From: Leptospira yanagawae serovar Saopaulo str. Sao Paulo = ATCC 700523
GTDB taxonomy: Bacteria > Spirochaetota > Leptospiria > Leptospirales > Leptospiraceae
Assembly: GCF_000332475.2 (NCBI RefSeq)
Contig: NZ_AOGX02000013.1
Span: 1 to 64,000, forward strand
Reading direction: 5' to 3'
Length of the DNA: 64,000 nt
Under the pieces are notes generated by a model, which had not been told where the DNA came from, made no database searches, and saw nothing but the letters and a program-made list of their open reading frames with translations. The position numbers and the translations under genes are program-made. Below, in pieces: positions 28,515 through 38,235 of the stretch. Position 1 is the stretch's first letter. Each line of letters starts with the position of its first letter.

Positions 28515-28985
28515 ATGAGCCAATCACAGAAAGAAGACTTTGATATCGTATCCTTAATAGAACTTTGCCGGGAAAAAAAATACGAAACATGTGTGGCCGG
28601 TTTCAGTGCGATCGACAAAATCGAAAAAATCACCCTTCCTAAAAAATTAAAAAACCGTAAACTCACAGTGCAAGCCCTATATGCACTCACAAATGACCTA
28701 GTGCAATGGAAATACCTTTCTTCTGAAGAAAAAGCATTACTCCAAGCAGAAAAGGACAAACTTGCTGGTGTCACTTCTACATCTGGAACTTCTTTTGCTC
28801 CACACGCCGAAGAAGACATCGAAGAAGATTTCATTCCAGAAGAAGAAGCAAAAAAACCAGAATTTGAAGATGGTTACGAAGATGAGTTCGGTGATGATTC
28901 TGATGAGGATGAAGACGAAGAGGATGATGATTTCGACGATGACTCTGACGAAGAAGAAGATTCCGATGAGGACGAAGAGGATTAG
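28515..28985 (+). CDS. Acidic-tailed protein
   Basis: A 156-residue protein. Residues 1-85 form a helical domain with several Lys residues. Residues 100-156 are almost wholly Asp and Glu with a run of GAT/GAA/GAG codons, a strongly acidic tail. No family is recognised. Such tails occur in RNA polymerase delta subunits and in nucleic-acid or histone-like mimics, but the N-terminal part does not clearly match them. AGGA lies ten bases before the ATG. The following Maf gene seems to start within a few bases of its stop. Confidence 0.6.
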   Translation: MSQSQKEDFDIVSLIELCREKKYETCVAGFSAIDKIEKITLPKKLKNRKLTVQALYALTNDLVQWKYLSSEEKALLQAEKDKLAGVTSTSGTSFAPHAEEDIEEDFIPEEEAKKPEFEDGYEDEFGDDSDEDEDEEDDDFDDDSDEEEDSDEDEED

Positions 28986-28996
28986 AGGTTAGTCCC

Positions 28997-30415
28997 ATTC
29001 CTCTACTTCCCCTCTTCCAAAACAACCTTCTCCACAACTTTCAAACTACCGAAACATTTTATCTACACTCAAAAGTCTCCCCTGAAAAGGAGGCTTCACG
29101 GTTTTTAAGCCAAATCAAATCCGATACCATTCCACTCATTTTAGGAGTCGGTGCTTTGCACACCGTACGCTCTCTCCTCACAACCAAAGGTTCTCATTCT
29201 GTGGTTTTGTTTTGGGAACCCAATCCTGAAATATATGAACTGCCAAGTTTCCAATCGGAAACAAATCATTTGATCCAAAACGCGAAAGAGATTGGACTTA
29301 CCATTGAGATGATCACGGGACCGAATCCCAATTGGTCTGCAATCAACCATCGTTTGTTTCCAATCGGAGCTCCAAACCAAACCGGTACTGTTAAATGGAC
29401 TTTATATGAATCACCCAATTACGAACGTTTATTTCCTGATTTAGTAAAAGAATGCCGTAACCAATTTCGTTCTCAGTTCCAAACACAAAGTACAAATGAA
29501 TCCACCATCAAACACTTTCAAAAAGTTTGGACCCATAATTATTTAAAAAACAAAACGAATCTCGAATCTGAAAACGTTTCGGTCCAATGGTTCCAATCCT
29601 TTACCGCACTTGGACCGAATGTCTTATTTTTAGGAGCAAGTCCCAGCTTAGAATCTGATTTAGAAACCATAGGAAGTCTCCGTGAGCAGGTATCCATTTT
29701 TGCAAGTGATACGGCACTTGGGTATTTATTACCGAACGGAATTTTTCCAGACTATATCGTTTCCTTTGATTCCGGGAGGGGGACCTTATACCATTTTTTA
29801 ACAGAATTACCAAAAGAAATCCCCATCATCACTTGGTTAGGTGGAGCATCTTTTTTATTTGAATTACCAAACCCAAAGATCCTAGTCAATACTGGCCATC
29901 CCTTGGACCAAATCGTAGGACATATCTTCCAAACAGAAAATCAACAAAATTGGCCAATTTACCTAAATCCAAGTTTGAATCTATTAGGAATGGTTTTGTC
30001 CATTACGAAGGGCATCGAAAATCGAAATTTCATCCTCAGTGGGGTAAGTTTTATTTCGGAAATGGGAAAGTCCCATTGTAAAGGCACTGGGTATGAAAGG
30101 TATTATCTCCCTCAAATCCGAAGGAAAGAAAGTTTGGAATCACTCACCAAACGGCTGTATTCTGGTATAAGGAAAGGCAAAAATCAAATTGTTTGGGAAG
30201 ATCTAAATTCTCAAAAAGAAACAAATCCGATTCAATTCCTATCTGAGATAAAACCAATGGATTTAAAGATCCATCCCAATGGAAAACCAGTGCTGCATGC
30301 ATTTCAGGGATTTCCCCCAAAAGTTACGGATCTGGCAAAGTGGGCCAACCAAGACCAATCCGGTATCATATCTACAAAAACTCTCAACACTTGGTTGCGG
30401 TTTTCACCAGGTTAA
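28997..30415 (+). CDS. Motility-associated Maf/DUF115 protein with non-canonical start
   Basis: A protein with a DUF115 (6-hydroxymethylpterin pyrophosphokinase MptE-like) domain: LFLGASPSLE (about 209-218), ASDTALGYLLPNGI and PDYIVSFD. This domain is found in Maf flagellin-associated proteins, which glycosylate flagellin with nonulosonic acids. The first ATG/GTG/TTG in frame is TTG 29156, but coding continues upstream through FYLHSKVSPEKEASRF and LILGVGALH, typical of the N-terminal fold. I place the start at ATT 28997 with GAGG eight bases upstream. A frameshift or sequence error is possible. Confidence 0.7.
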   Translation: MPLLPLFQNNLLHNFQTTETFYLHSKVSPEKEASRFLSQIKSDTIPLILGVGALHTVRSLLTTKGSHSVVLFWEPNPEIYELPSFQSETNHLIQNAKEIGLTIEMITGPNPNWSAINHRLFPIGAPNQTGTVKWTLYESPNYERLFPDLVKECRNQFRSQFQTQSTNESTIKHFQKVWTHNYLKNKTNLESENVSVQWFQSFTALGPNVLFLGASPSLESDLETIGSLREQVSIFASDTALGYLLPNGIFPDYIVSFDSGRGTLYHFLTELPKEIPIITWLGGASFLFELPNPKILVNTGHPLDQIVGHIFQTENQQNWPIYLNPSLNLLGMVLSITKGIENRNFILSGVSFISEMGKSHCKGTGYERYYLPQIRRKESLESLTKRLYSGIRKGKNQIVWEDLNSQKETNPIQFLSEIKPMDLKIHPNGKPVLHAFQGFPPKVTDLAKWANQDQSGIISTKTLNTWLRFSPG

Positions 30416-30597
30416 GCACCGAAGAGAACTGGGATTTCTTGTAAATTCCATTCCGCACGTTCACGGTTTGCAGGTAGTGGGTTTGCCATTTTTATTTTTT
30501 TGGTTTTTCCCTTAGGTCGTTTTTCTAAATCCTCTAAAATCCTTTCCAGACGATCTTCCATCAACATATGCAAATTGATTTGGTCTAACATATCCAT
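30412..30597 (-). CDS. Small conserved-looking protein
   Basis: A 61-residue protein. The reading frame extends to 30684, but the ATG at 30595-30597 has a perfect GGAGG seven bases upstream. The N-terminal half is a helix with many charged residues (EDRLERILEDLEKRP) followed by a basic stretch KGKTKKIK. The gene overlaps the convergent Maf gene by four bases. No family is known to me; it may bind nucleic acid or a partner protein. Confidence 0.6.
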   Translation of the reverse strand: MDMLDQINLHMLMEDRLERILEDLEKRPKGKTKKIKMANPLPANRERAEWNLQEIPVLFGA

Positions 30598-30724
30598 CGT
30601 GTTTCCTCCACTGATACAAACACGATACCATTCTCCATGGACAAAATAGAAAGATGATTGGAAAAAAATATCTATTGCATCCAAAAGAATTTAATTTAAA
30701 AGAGTGATACGGGAAAAAGCGTTC

Positions 30725-32197
30725 GTGAATTTTAAAGATATTATTTCGCAATTAGAAACAGCAAAAGAATCAAGAATTAATTTTTATTTTGTCACAGAAG
30801 AACAAAATCAGGAGATATACGCATTACTTGTCCATGTAATGGGGTATATGGACAAATTATATCTAGTAGAAGTCATCTTCACTGTCCTAAAAGAACTCCT
30901 CATGAATGCAAACAAAGCCAATGCAAAACGTGACTATTTTAGCCGCGAAAATTTGGACATCCAAAACGAAAAAGATTATGCCAAAGGGATGTCTCGTTTC
31001 CAAGAAAATATCATCATGAAGTGGAACGAACAATTAGACCGGTTAGACGGTGGAAATTATTACATCAGTTTGCTTATGAAAGTAGATGGTAAATCCATCC
31101 ACTTTGCTGTGGAAAACAACGCGCCCATCACCAAAGAAGAATTATCGCGTGTCAATCGTCGCATCGAAGTGGCCAAAAACTACAATGACCTCTCCGATGC
31201 ATTCACAGATGTTTCGGACAGTACCGAGTCAGCTGGCCTAGGACTTGTACTCATCCAACTCTTATTAAAAAATTCGGGTATTGGTTCTGATAAATTTAAA
31301 ATTTTTACCAACGACAAAATAACACGTGCTACACTAACAGTTCCTGAAGTCACCACTCCAGTCGAAATCCAAACTGGTTTAAAAACCAAATTACTGAATG
31401 AAATTGATGGCCTTCCACCACTTCCACATTCATTAACCAAAATCATCCAACTTTGTAATAACCCTGATTCCGACTTACATATGATTTCTCAGGAAATTGA
31501 AAGAAATCCTGCTTTATCGGCCGATTTACTCAAACTTTCCAATTCTGCATTTTTTGCAAACCGTAGCCAAGTCAGTTCCATCCTCCAAGCGGTAAAAGTG
31601 GTAGGATTAAAAAATTTACGAAACCTTCTGTATGTTTCGGGAGTTCGTAAAATCATGGACGGCCAATATGGCAAAATGATGGATGTTTGGGAACATTCCA
31701 GCCGTTGCAGTTATTACGCTCGTTATTTGGCAACGGAAAACAATCATACCAATAAAATTGCCGACATCATTGCCGTATGTGCCCTATTACACGATATTGG
31801 AAAATTTTTATTACTTTCAGTGGACCGTGGTTTTTTCAAAAAAATTGAGACCTACCAAAGGGGTGCGGACTCTGGAAACTCCACCCTCCTCGAAGAAATG
31901 GCAATTGGTCTGAGCCATCCACAACTAGGTGCTTTACTTGCTGAAAAATGGGAATTCCCACAAGACCTTCGCGTTGCCATCGAGTACCATCACAAACCAT
32001 TTTTGGCTCCACCTGAATTAAGAGATTTGGTAGAAGTGATTTATATGGCAAATATGATGGCCGACTACCATGAACAAAAAAAAGGATTTTATGCCATCGA
32101 CAAAAACCTCTTAGCAAAGTTCAATATGGATAATATTGATGTGTTCTCTGCAGCGGTGAATAAAGTAGAGGTGTTATACAAAAAAACGAATGAGTGA
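30725..32197 (+). CDS. GHKL-type ATPase fused to an HDOD domain
   Basis: A protein of about 490 residues with two signalling domains. Residues about 50-215 show histidine-kinase-like ATPase motifs: KELLMNANKAN as the N-box, and ESAGLGLVLIQLLLKNSG as a G-box. Residues about 225-430 form an HDOD domain, including LPPLPHSL and the HD-like LLHDIGKFLL. No phosphoacceptor domain precedes the ATPase domain, so this is not a normal histidine kinase. GTG 30725 with GGGA upstream is preferred; an earlier GTG lies at 30704. The ABC ATPase gene overlaps its end by eight bases. Confidence 0.7.
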   Translation: MNFKDIISQLETAKESRINFYFVTEEQNQEIYALLVHVMGYMDKLYLVEVIFTVLKELLMNANKANAKRDYFSRENLDIQNEKDYAKGMSRFQENIIMKWNEQLDRLDGGNYYISLLMKVDGKSIHFAVENNAPITKEELSRVNRRIEVAKNYNDLSDAFTDVSDSTESAGLGLVLIQLLLKNSGIGSDKFKIFTNDKITRATLTVPEVTTPVEIQTGLKTKLLNEIDGLPPLPHSLTKIIQLCNNPDSDLHMISQEIERNPALSADLLKLSNSAFFANRSQVSSILQAVKVVGLKNLRNLLYVSGVRKIMDGQYGKMMDVWEHSSRCSYYARYLATENNHTNKIADIIAVCALLHDIGKFLLLSVDRGFFKKIETYQRGADSGNSTLLEEMAIGLSHPQLGALLAEKWEFPQDLRVAIEYHHKPFLAPPELRDLVEVIYMANMMADYHEQKKGFYAIDKNLLAKFNMDNIDVFSAAVNKVEVLYKKTNE

Positions 32198-32972
32198 AGT
32201 GCTTCGGTTTCATTCTGTTTCCTTTATCAGAAATGATAAAATCATTTTAGACGAAGTCAATTTTTCACTAAAACAAGGCGAATCGTTGGCCATCGTAGGG
32301 CGTAACGGTGCCGGAAAAACAACTCTCATCAATTTATTGTTTGGTTACCTCTGGCCTACCACTGGATCCATTTCTGCTTTTGGAGAAACTTTTGGTGAGA
32401 CACCTATGGCTCCATTACAAAACCAAATGGGAATCGTTCAACCTGGCCACCAAGAAACATTACTCCAAAGGCTCACTTGTTTTGAAATGGTAATCACAGG
32501 TGTCATCGGTACACTTGGACTCTACAAAGAACCAACACCGGAACAAACTAAGATCGCTTACGAGTTACTGGCTTCGATTGGTCTATTACACAAATCAGAC
32601 CAACTTTACCAAACCCTCTCTTCTGGCGAAAAGATGAAGGTTTTGCTATTACGAGCATTTGGCGAAGGGAAACAGATTTTAATTTTGGATGAACCAACGG
32701 CGGCACTTGACCTCACCGCAAGAGTTGATTTTGGAAAGTCTATGGATACTCTAAAAAAAAAGAATCCAAACCTCACACGCATCCTCATCACACATCGCAT
32801 CGAAGAAATTCCAGAAGATTTTGATAAAGTTTTATTGTTAAAAGAGGGAAAGGTATTGGCATTTGGAGAAAAAAGTTCGGTTTTCTCAGATGAAAATCTT
32901 TCTAAACTTTATGATCTCAAACTTTCTATGGGCAAAAAAAAAGGACAGTATCATATCACTGTCCTTTCCTAA
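32190..32972 (+). CDS. ABC transporter ATP-binding protein, orphan
   Basis: A 260-residue ATPase with all key motifs: Walker A GRNGAGKTT (about 37-45), signature LSSGEKMK (about 145-152), Walker B ILILDEPTAALD (about 165-176) and the switch His in ILITHR. No transmembrane partner is encoded nearby. It begins eight bases inside the HDOD fusion gene, so the two are translated together. An intrinsic terminator uses the last codons of the gene. It may power a transporter encoded elsewhere. Confidence 0.8.
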   Translation: MSEVLRFHSVSFIRNDKIILDEVNFSLKQGESLAIVGRNGAGKTTLINLLFGYLWPTTGSISAFGETFGETPMAPLQNQMGIVQPGHQETLLQRLTCFEMVITGVIGTLGLYKEPTPEQTKIAYELLASIGLLHKSDQLYQTLSSGEKMKVLLLRAFGEGKQILILDEPTAALDLTARVDFGKSMDTLKKKNPNLTRILITHRIEEIPEDFDKVLLLKEGKVLAFGEKSSVFSDENLSKLYDLKLSMGKKKGQYHITVLS

Positions 32973-32982
32973 TCTTCTTTTT
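32940..32982 (+). terminator. Terminator within the end of the ABC ATPase gene
   Basis: AAAGGACAGT / ACTGTCCTTT is a perfect 10-bp stem around eight bases; CTTCTTTTTT follows nine bases later. The stem covers the last ten codons of the ATPase gene, so termination signal and coding overlap. Confidence 0.75.
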
Positions 32983-33042
32983 TAAATCTCCTCTCTCACA
33001 ATTCCCAAACTCAGAGAATCATGAGAGGATTGGAACAAAGGT

Positions 33043-36000
33043 TTATCGATACATTGACCTTTCTATAAAGTTGTTTGCATTACAACTTCCTGTGCCCACA
33101 TCCGTGATGGATTTGTCTTGGGCGATACAGAACAGTTTCCACCAACGATTGGAATGGTTCGGAGCGATGGAATAATTCCTTACCTCTCCTACACTGCCTT
33201 TGAATACCCGAACATTGGCTCCAGAAATCCCCATACTTGCTTCACCGGACCAGTTATACACACTGTAATAACGGTTTGGTTGGTTCCAGATGGATCCTTG
33301 AACGGTAATGGTTTCTGGTCCATATCCAGTTGTGATGTCATAATCTAAACTTCCATTGCCAGCACCAAGAGGAGTGCGGTTATTCCAAACGATACGATCA
33401 TTTGCCCCAGTTCCATATTGCATATGAGAGTCTAGGTCACGAGGTTTGGCACCCCATGTCAGAACGACACGCATCTCGTTTTCGCCAAGGATTGGAGTGA
33501 CCAAGATGTTTTGGTTGGCTGGTGTTTCGGATCCTGCAGAGACAACCGTTCTGTAAGTGGTAGAATAGTTTTCTTGCGCTGATGTACAATTACCTCGTTT
33601 CCCAGCACCGGAGACTTCCAAAGTATAGTTTCCTGGTGGAACAGATGGAATCGCATAAGAACCATCAGTCGAGGTTTTGACAGAAGGAATGGTGACTCCA
33701 TTTCCATCAATCGCGTAAGGACCTGATTTTACATTCACACCAGGTCGGATACGAGCCGTTAGGTTACATACTCCTGTGTTGTATAGGGCAGAGAGTGCTC
33801 TACCAGAAATGGTTCCACTTGTTTGGCTACCAGGGACAAAGGTGATGATATCAAAATTGGTAGTGACATCTGCTTGGATGTCCACAATTCCTTCGACAGT
33901 TTGGTATCCGGCCGAAACAAACCGAATTTTCCATCGACCTGCATTGATATTGAAAATTGTGTATTGGCTTGCATTAGAAAAAGCTGTCGAACCAGTTGCA
34001 ATGGATGCCGGCTGGACACCTGTAGTCGGACGAGCTGTTCCACCATTCGGGTCAACAATCTCGAGGGAATAGGTTCCGAGGAATGCAAATCCACCTGGTG
34101 TTCTTACCGATCCAGAAAGATGACCACGACCATCATTTGTGATGACAGGGGTGTTCACAACAACGGTTCCTCCACCAGTTCCGACTTCCACAGGGAAGTA
34201 AGTCGTGATTCCATTTTTTTCTACGCGGAGGTGGTAAGAACCTGGAGAGAGGAATGGAAAACTATAACTTCCGTTTGCTTGTGAGGAAACAGAACCGACC
34301 ACTTGGTCACTGCCTGCAGTTCTTGTATTCGGAATAGAACAATTCGGAGCATCAAAACTACCTGAACAGTCACGCCTAACATCGGGTGTAAAGTTTCCAC
34401 CCACTAACCTACCGAGTGTGATCGTTGCCCCACTCACAACAGAAGTGGAAACAGCATCCGTCACAACCCCTGTTACTGTTGCCCTTGCACTATGTAGGAC
34501 AAGACCATTTAACTGGAAAACTGCTGGGGCTCCTGCATAAAGGTTTGTTGCAACATTTGATGTGTCAACGCGAAGGCTATTGGTTGAAAGATAACTCGAT
34601 TGGTAAGAAGGAGCAACGCGGTCCACAACAATGATTTGGTAGGAACTTTGGCGGAAATTATATTCAGATCCGTTAATGATGTCTACCGAAGCTGTATTGT
34701 CATTCGCACGTGCTACACTTGGTGAATTGGCAAGTGTCGTAGCAAGACCCGTTCCCAATTGGTAAAGGGCATAGGATACTTTACCTGTGTCATCATTTGT
34801 AAATGGAGCTGGTAACACTTGTGGTAAAGTGACGACATAGGAGTTTCCACCAAAACTAAATTGTCCAGAAACAGTTGTTGTGATATGAACAAGAGATGCT
34901 CCTGATTCATTTGTATTCCCCAGCATCACAACAAATAGGCCGGTCTGCGCCGCATGGACAGAGTTAGCTGAAGGAGCATTATCACGAACGGAAATGGAAC
35001 CTGCAATTTGGGATCTTGTGGCAATTGAGGTCATAGAAATGGTTCCGGCATTATAGGTAGCACCATTTAAACTCACTTGCAATGGATTGGAGGAACAAGG
35101 AGCCGCATGATTGCCACAATAGTTTTCAAAACCAGGTGCGGAGATATAATAGGCCCAAAGTCCACTCGCTCCGAGAAAGGAAACTTCCTTGGTAGAAGGG
35201 TTTACTTCATACAGTTTGTTTGCATACGTTTGGTATGCCCACGGACCAGTCCCTTGGACAGCCGCCAAACATGTTGCTGTTGGGTTCACAGCACAGGAAC
35301 ATACGGTTCCCGTAGGATTTAATGCACAATTGGTTCCAGCAACAGCACTCAATGATTCGAGGATCCAAAGTTTGATGGCATTTCCTAAAATTGGATCATC
35401 CTTCAAATAAACAATATTGGAAGGTGCTTGGTTCGCTGAAGGACGAACATTGATTACGGCACCTGCAATGTGTTCATTGTTTGCATCTTTCACATAACCA
35501 ATGACCATTGAAGGTTTTGCAACGATGAGAATTGGATCCGTAAGAGTGACAGACTTTACACCCCCATTTGGAGCTGCAGTGAATAAAAAGGATTGTGTGA
35601 CTGTGTAAAAAGAAGGATTGGATACTTCTAGGTAATACACACCATTCGTGAGTTCAAATCCTTCGATGGAAAAGTTACCATTCCCGGTGATTTGAATCGT
35701 TTGTAAGATAGCACCTTGTTCATTCTTTAGTTTGATTGTGAAAACAGTGGATGAGTCATTTGCGAGGGCACCATTTCGAATGACACCAGAAAGTAGAAGG
35801 TCACTTTCCGTAGCTGCCATCCAAGGGAGAGATGTTTCACCTAAGTTTACTACAGCGACTGTATTTGGGTTTGTGCCAGGAAAGGTAAAATGAATTGATT
35901 CTTGGTTTGTCGCAAATGGTTGGCCAGAAACATCAACAGAGTCTCCTACATAAACGACCGTATAATTTCCGTTAGGAAGAGGATTGATAGAGATCTCATA

Positions 36001-36771
36001 TTGACCATTAGAATCCGTTACACCTGTTCCCACTGTGTTCCCACTTGAATCAACAATGTTCACAACAATACCCGCCACTGGGCCTTGCGGAACATTTACT
36101 CCATCGCCCACAAAACCTGGGCTTGTGACCACACCTACAAACTGAGCAGGGCCACCTGAATAATACATTCTTTCCGCAAGTAAATTGCCAACGTTAACCA
36201 AGGTAAAAGGAGTTTGCGTTGGGTCGTATACATAAGAAAAGTCTTGGTATGTGTAATTCAGACCATAACCTGTGTTAATGAGAACACGGTAGTTGTTATT
36301 TGGCAAATCGGATAAATCAAATTGGAAATTTCCATTGGCCTCTGCAAATTTAGAAGCGACGAGGGTACTCACATCACCATTGGCAACTTCGATACGAACT
36401 GAAATCAAACTGAGGTCAACACAAGTGGGCGCTGCTGGGGCTCCAGGATTTCCACAAACGATATTTGCTGGAACACCAGAGACAACTGGCACGATGGATC
36501 CAATGACACGTGCAGGTCCATGGTTTGGAACTTCTTGTTCGGATTGGTTTCCAGGAATTTCATCGGGATCGGTAACTCCAATGGAGCCACCAGGAGGAGG
36601 AAGTGGGACATCGTTGGAATCAGGTGGAGTTGAGTTTTGGTCACGACCGTCAGAAACGGCACCGCCAGTTCCCAATAAAAACCAAAATGGCATGGATTTC
36701 TTTTTGCGGGAACAACCCACAAACACCAATGAAATGAGTACGAGAATGGTGAACATCCCTCGAACGCGCAT
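33043..36771 (-). CDS. Giant repeat lipoprotein with carboxypeptidase-regulatory-like domains
   Basis: A 1242-residue exported protein. The signal sequence ends LVFVGC with Cys20 as the lipid site. A proline-rich linker (about 45-75) is followed by repeated beta-sandwich units of the CarboxypepD_reg/SdrB type, each with a phrase such as VTDSNGQYEI, NGNYTVVY or TSTDGSYAIPSVPPGNYTL (at about 255, 270 and 1050). The C-terminal 150 residues include VVLTWGAKPRDLDSHM (about 1096-1111), typical of the YfaP/DUF2135 domain. GAGGG lies seven bases before the ATG. It is probably a cell-surface or periplasmic adhesion or scaffold protein. It has no close neighbour in its direction. Confidence 0.75.
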   Translation of the reverse strand: MRVRGMFTILVLISLVFVGCSRKKKSMPFWFLLGTGGAVSDGRDQNSTPPDSNDVPLPPPGGSIGVTDPDEIPGNQSEQEVPNHGPARVIGSIVPVVSGVPANIVCGNPGAPAAPTCVDLSLISVRIEVANGDVSTLVASKFAEANGNFQFDLSDLPNNNYRVLINTGYGLNYTYQDFSYVYDPTQTPFTLVNVGNLLAERMYYSGGPAQFVGVVTSPGFVGDGVNVPQGPVAGIVVNIVDSSGNTVGTGVTDSNGQYEISINPLPNGNYTVVYVGDSVDVSGQPFATNQESIHFTFPGTNPNTVAVVNLGETSLPWMAATESDLLLSGVIRNGALANDSSTVFTIKLKNEQGAILQTIQITGNGNFSIEGFELTNGVYYLEVSNPSFYTVTQSFLFTAAPNGGVKSVTLTDPILIVAKPSMVIGYVKDANNEHIAGAVINVRPSANQAPSNIVYLKDDPILGNAIKLWILESLSAVAGTNCALNPTGTVCSCAVNPTATCLAAVQGTGPWAYQTYANKLYEVNPSTKEVSFLGASGLWAYYISAPGFENYCGNHAAPCSSNPLQVSLNGATYNAGTISMTSIATRSQIAGSISVRDNAPSANSVHAAQTGLFVVMLGNTNESGASLVHITTTVSGQFSFGGNSYVVTLPQVLPAPFTNDDTGKVSYALYQLGTGLATTLANSPSVARANDNTASVDIINGSEYNFRQSSYQIIVVDRVAPSYQSSYLSTNSLRVDTSNVATNLYAGAPAVFQLNGLVLHSARATVTGVVTDAVSTSVVSGATITLGRLVGGNFTPDVRRDCSGSFDAPNCSIPNTRTAGSDQVVGSVSSQANGSYSFPFLSPGSYHLRVEKNGITTYFPVEVGTGGGTVVVNTPVITNDGRGHLSGSVRTPGGFAFLGTYSLEIVDPNGGTARPTTGVQPASIATGSTAFSNASQYTIFNINAGRWKIRFVSAGYQTVEGIVDIQADVTTNFDIITFVPGSQTSGTISGRALSALYNTGVCNLTARIRPGVNVKSGPYAIDGNGVTIPSVKTSTDGSYAIPSVPPGNYTLEVSGAGKRGNCTSAQENYSTTYRTVVSAGSETPANQNILVTPILGENEMRVVLTWGAKPRDLDSHMQYGTGANDRIVWNNRTPLGAGNGSLDYDITTGYGPETITVQGSIWNQPNRYYSVYNWSGEASMGISGANVRVFKGSVGEVRNYSIAPNHSNRWWKLFCIAQDKSITDVGTGSCNANNFIERSMYR

Positions 36772-37014
36772 AGACTTACCCTCTAATCAAATTCGCTTTG
36801 TGGCTTTTGGCCACTTCCTTTCAAATCACTTCGGGAAATTCCTAAGAACCTTCGAAGTGTACCAGTTGTAGTTTGTTTTCGTACACAATGCAAATCTTTT
36901 TTATGGGTATCGGATAAAAATTTCCATTTTTAGACAATTTGTGGGAAAAATAGACGTGAAAATGAATTTGGATTGCCCTATCCCTTCCCACTCAAAGCCT
37001 ACTCCTAACGAAAT

Positions 37015-38235
37015 ATGTGGGATTTTTGGCTTTCGGTTGGCGGGTGGAAATTGCTTATGATCCCCTTTACCTATGGGTTTGTGGGTTGGGTGACCAATTG
37101 GTTGGCACTGAAAATGACTTTTTACCCCATCCATTTTGTCGGAATCCCTCCTTACTTCGGTTGGCAAGGCATCATCCCTAGAAAAGCACACAAAATGGCA
37201 AGTAAGTCTGTGGATGTGATCACAGAGCGCCTACTCAATATCAAAGAAGTTTTTTTAAAAGTAGATCCCAAAAAAGCGGAAACTGTTTTTTTACCTGCTC
37301 TCGACTCTAGCATTCGTTATACGATAAAAGAATTTTCTGATAGTTTAGATCCAAAACTTTGGGAAATCATCCCTGACCTTGTCAAAGAAGAAATTTATCA
37401 TAAGGTAAAAAGAGAAAGTGGGATCACCATCCGCAAAGTGATTCGAAAACTCCAAGCAGATATCGATTCTTTATTTGATGTAAAGGCCTTGGTCTTAAAA
37501 AAATTATCAGGCAGTAACGTAAGTTTGGTGGTGGAGCTATTCCAAGAGGTAGGTGCACCTGAGTTTCGTTTTATCGAAAGGTCTGGTTTCTATTTTGGAT
37601 TTTTACTTGGTCTTGTCCAAATGGTATTTATGATATTTTTTCCCTTGTCATGGACACTTCCCATCCAAGGGGTCATTGTTGGTTATCTTACGAACTATTT
37701 AGCCTTAGAGATGATTTTTCGCCCTCTTCTTCCTAAAAAAGTATTGGGACTGTGGACCTACCAAGGTTTGTTTTTAAAAAGACAAAACGAGGTATCCAGG
37801 TTATATGCAAAACTTGTAAGTGAAAAAATCCTCACACCAAAAAACATCCTCTCAGAACTTATCTTTGGAAAAGCATCAAAGGAAATCATTGATATCATCC
37901 GTAAAGAAGTGAGTGGCCATGTGGACACTGTGACTTTCCTTGCCAAACCTGCCTTATATGCAACCGGAAAAATCAGCGAATTTGATGCTGCAAAAGAAAG
38001 GATTGCAGTTGCGATGGCTGATAATGCAATCGAAAATGCATTTCATTTAGAAGCATATTTAGGAGAATCTTTACAAATTGAGAAAATGATGGGAGACCGC
38101 ATGTCAGCACTTCCACCAAAAGAATTTGAATCGATTTTACGGTCTGCTTTCCAAGAAGACGAAATGTTACTTATCCTCGTAGGAGCAGCCCTCGGTGCAC
38201 TCGTTGGTTGGTTTCAAATGGTATTTATTATATGA
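37015..38235 (+). CDS. DUF445 membrane protein
   Basis: A 406-residue protein with the duplicated DUF445 signature: VGWVTNWLALKMTFYP near residues 24-39, and GYLTNYLALEMIFRP near 225-239. Hydrophobic segments occur near the N-terminus, at about 190-225 and at the C-terminus (about 383-404). Members of the family are found in many bacteria (YheB in Bacillus) and are poorly characterised. The long soluble segments could form a coiled structure. The epimerase gene starts in its stop codon (ATGA), so they are coupled. Confidence 0.8.
   Translation: MWDFWLSVGGWKLLMIPFTYGFVGWVTNWLALKMTFYPIHFVGIPPYFGWQGIIPRKAHKMASKSVDVITERLLNIKEVFLKVDPKKAETVFLPALDSSIRYTIKEFSDSLDPKLWEIIPDLVKEEIYHKVKRESGITIRKVIRKLQADIDSLFDVKALVLKKLSGSNVSLVVELFQEVGAPEFRFIERSGFYFGFLLGLVQMVFMIFFPLSWTLPIQGVIVGYLTNYLALEMIFRPLLPKKVLGLWTYQGLFLKRQNEVSRLYAKLVSEKILTPKNILSELIFGKASKEIIDIIRKEVSGHVDTVTFLAKPALYATGKISEFDAAKERIAVAMADNAIENAFHLEAYLGESLQIEKMMGDRMSALPPKEFESILRSAFQEDEMLLILVGAALGALVGWFQMVFII

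Noticed and set aside
28762..29037. Frames within the Asp/Glu codon run (both strands)
   Set aside because: Low-complexity shadows of the acidic tail.
33118..36871. Several plus-strand frames within the giant lipoprotein gene
   Set aside because: They are antisense shadows of a repetitive gene with no motifs or ribosome sites.
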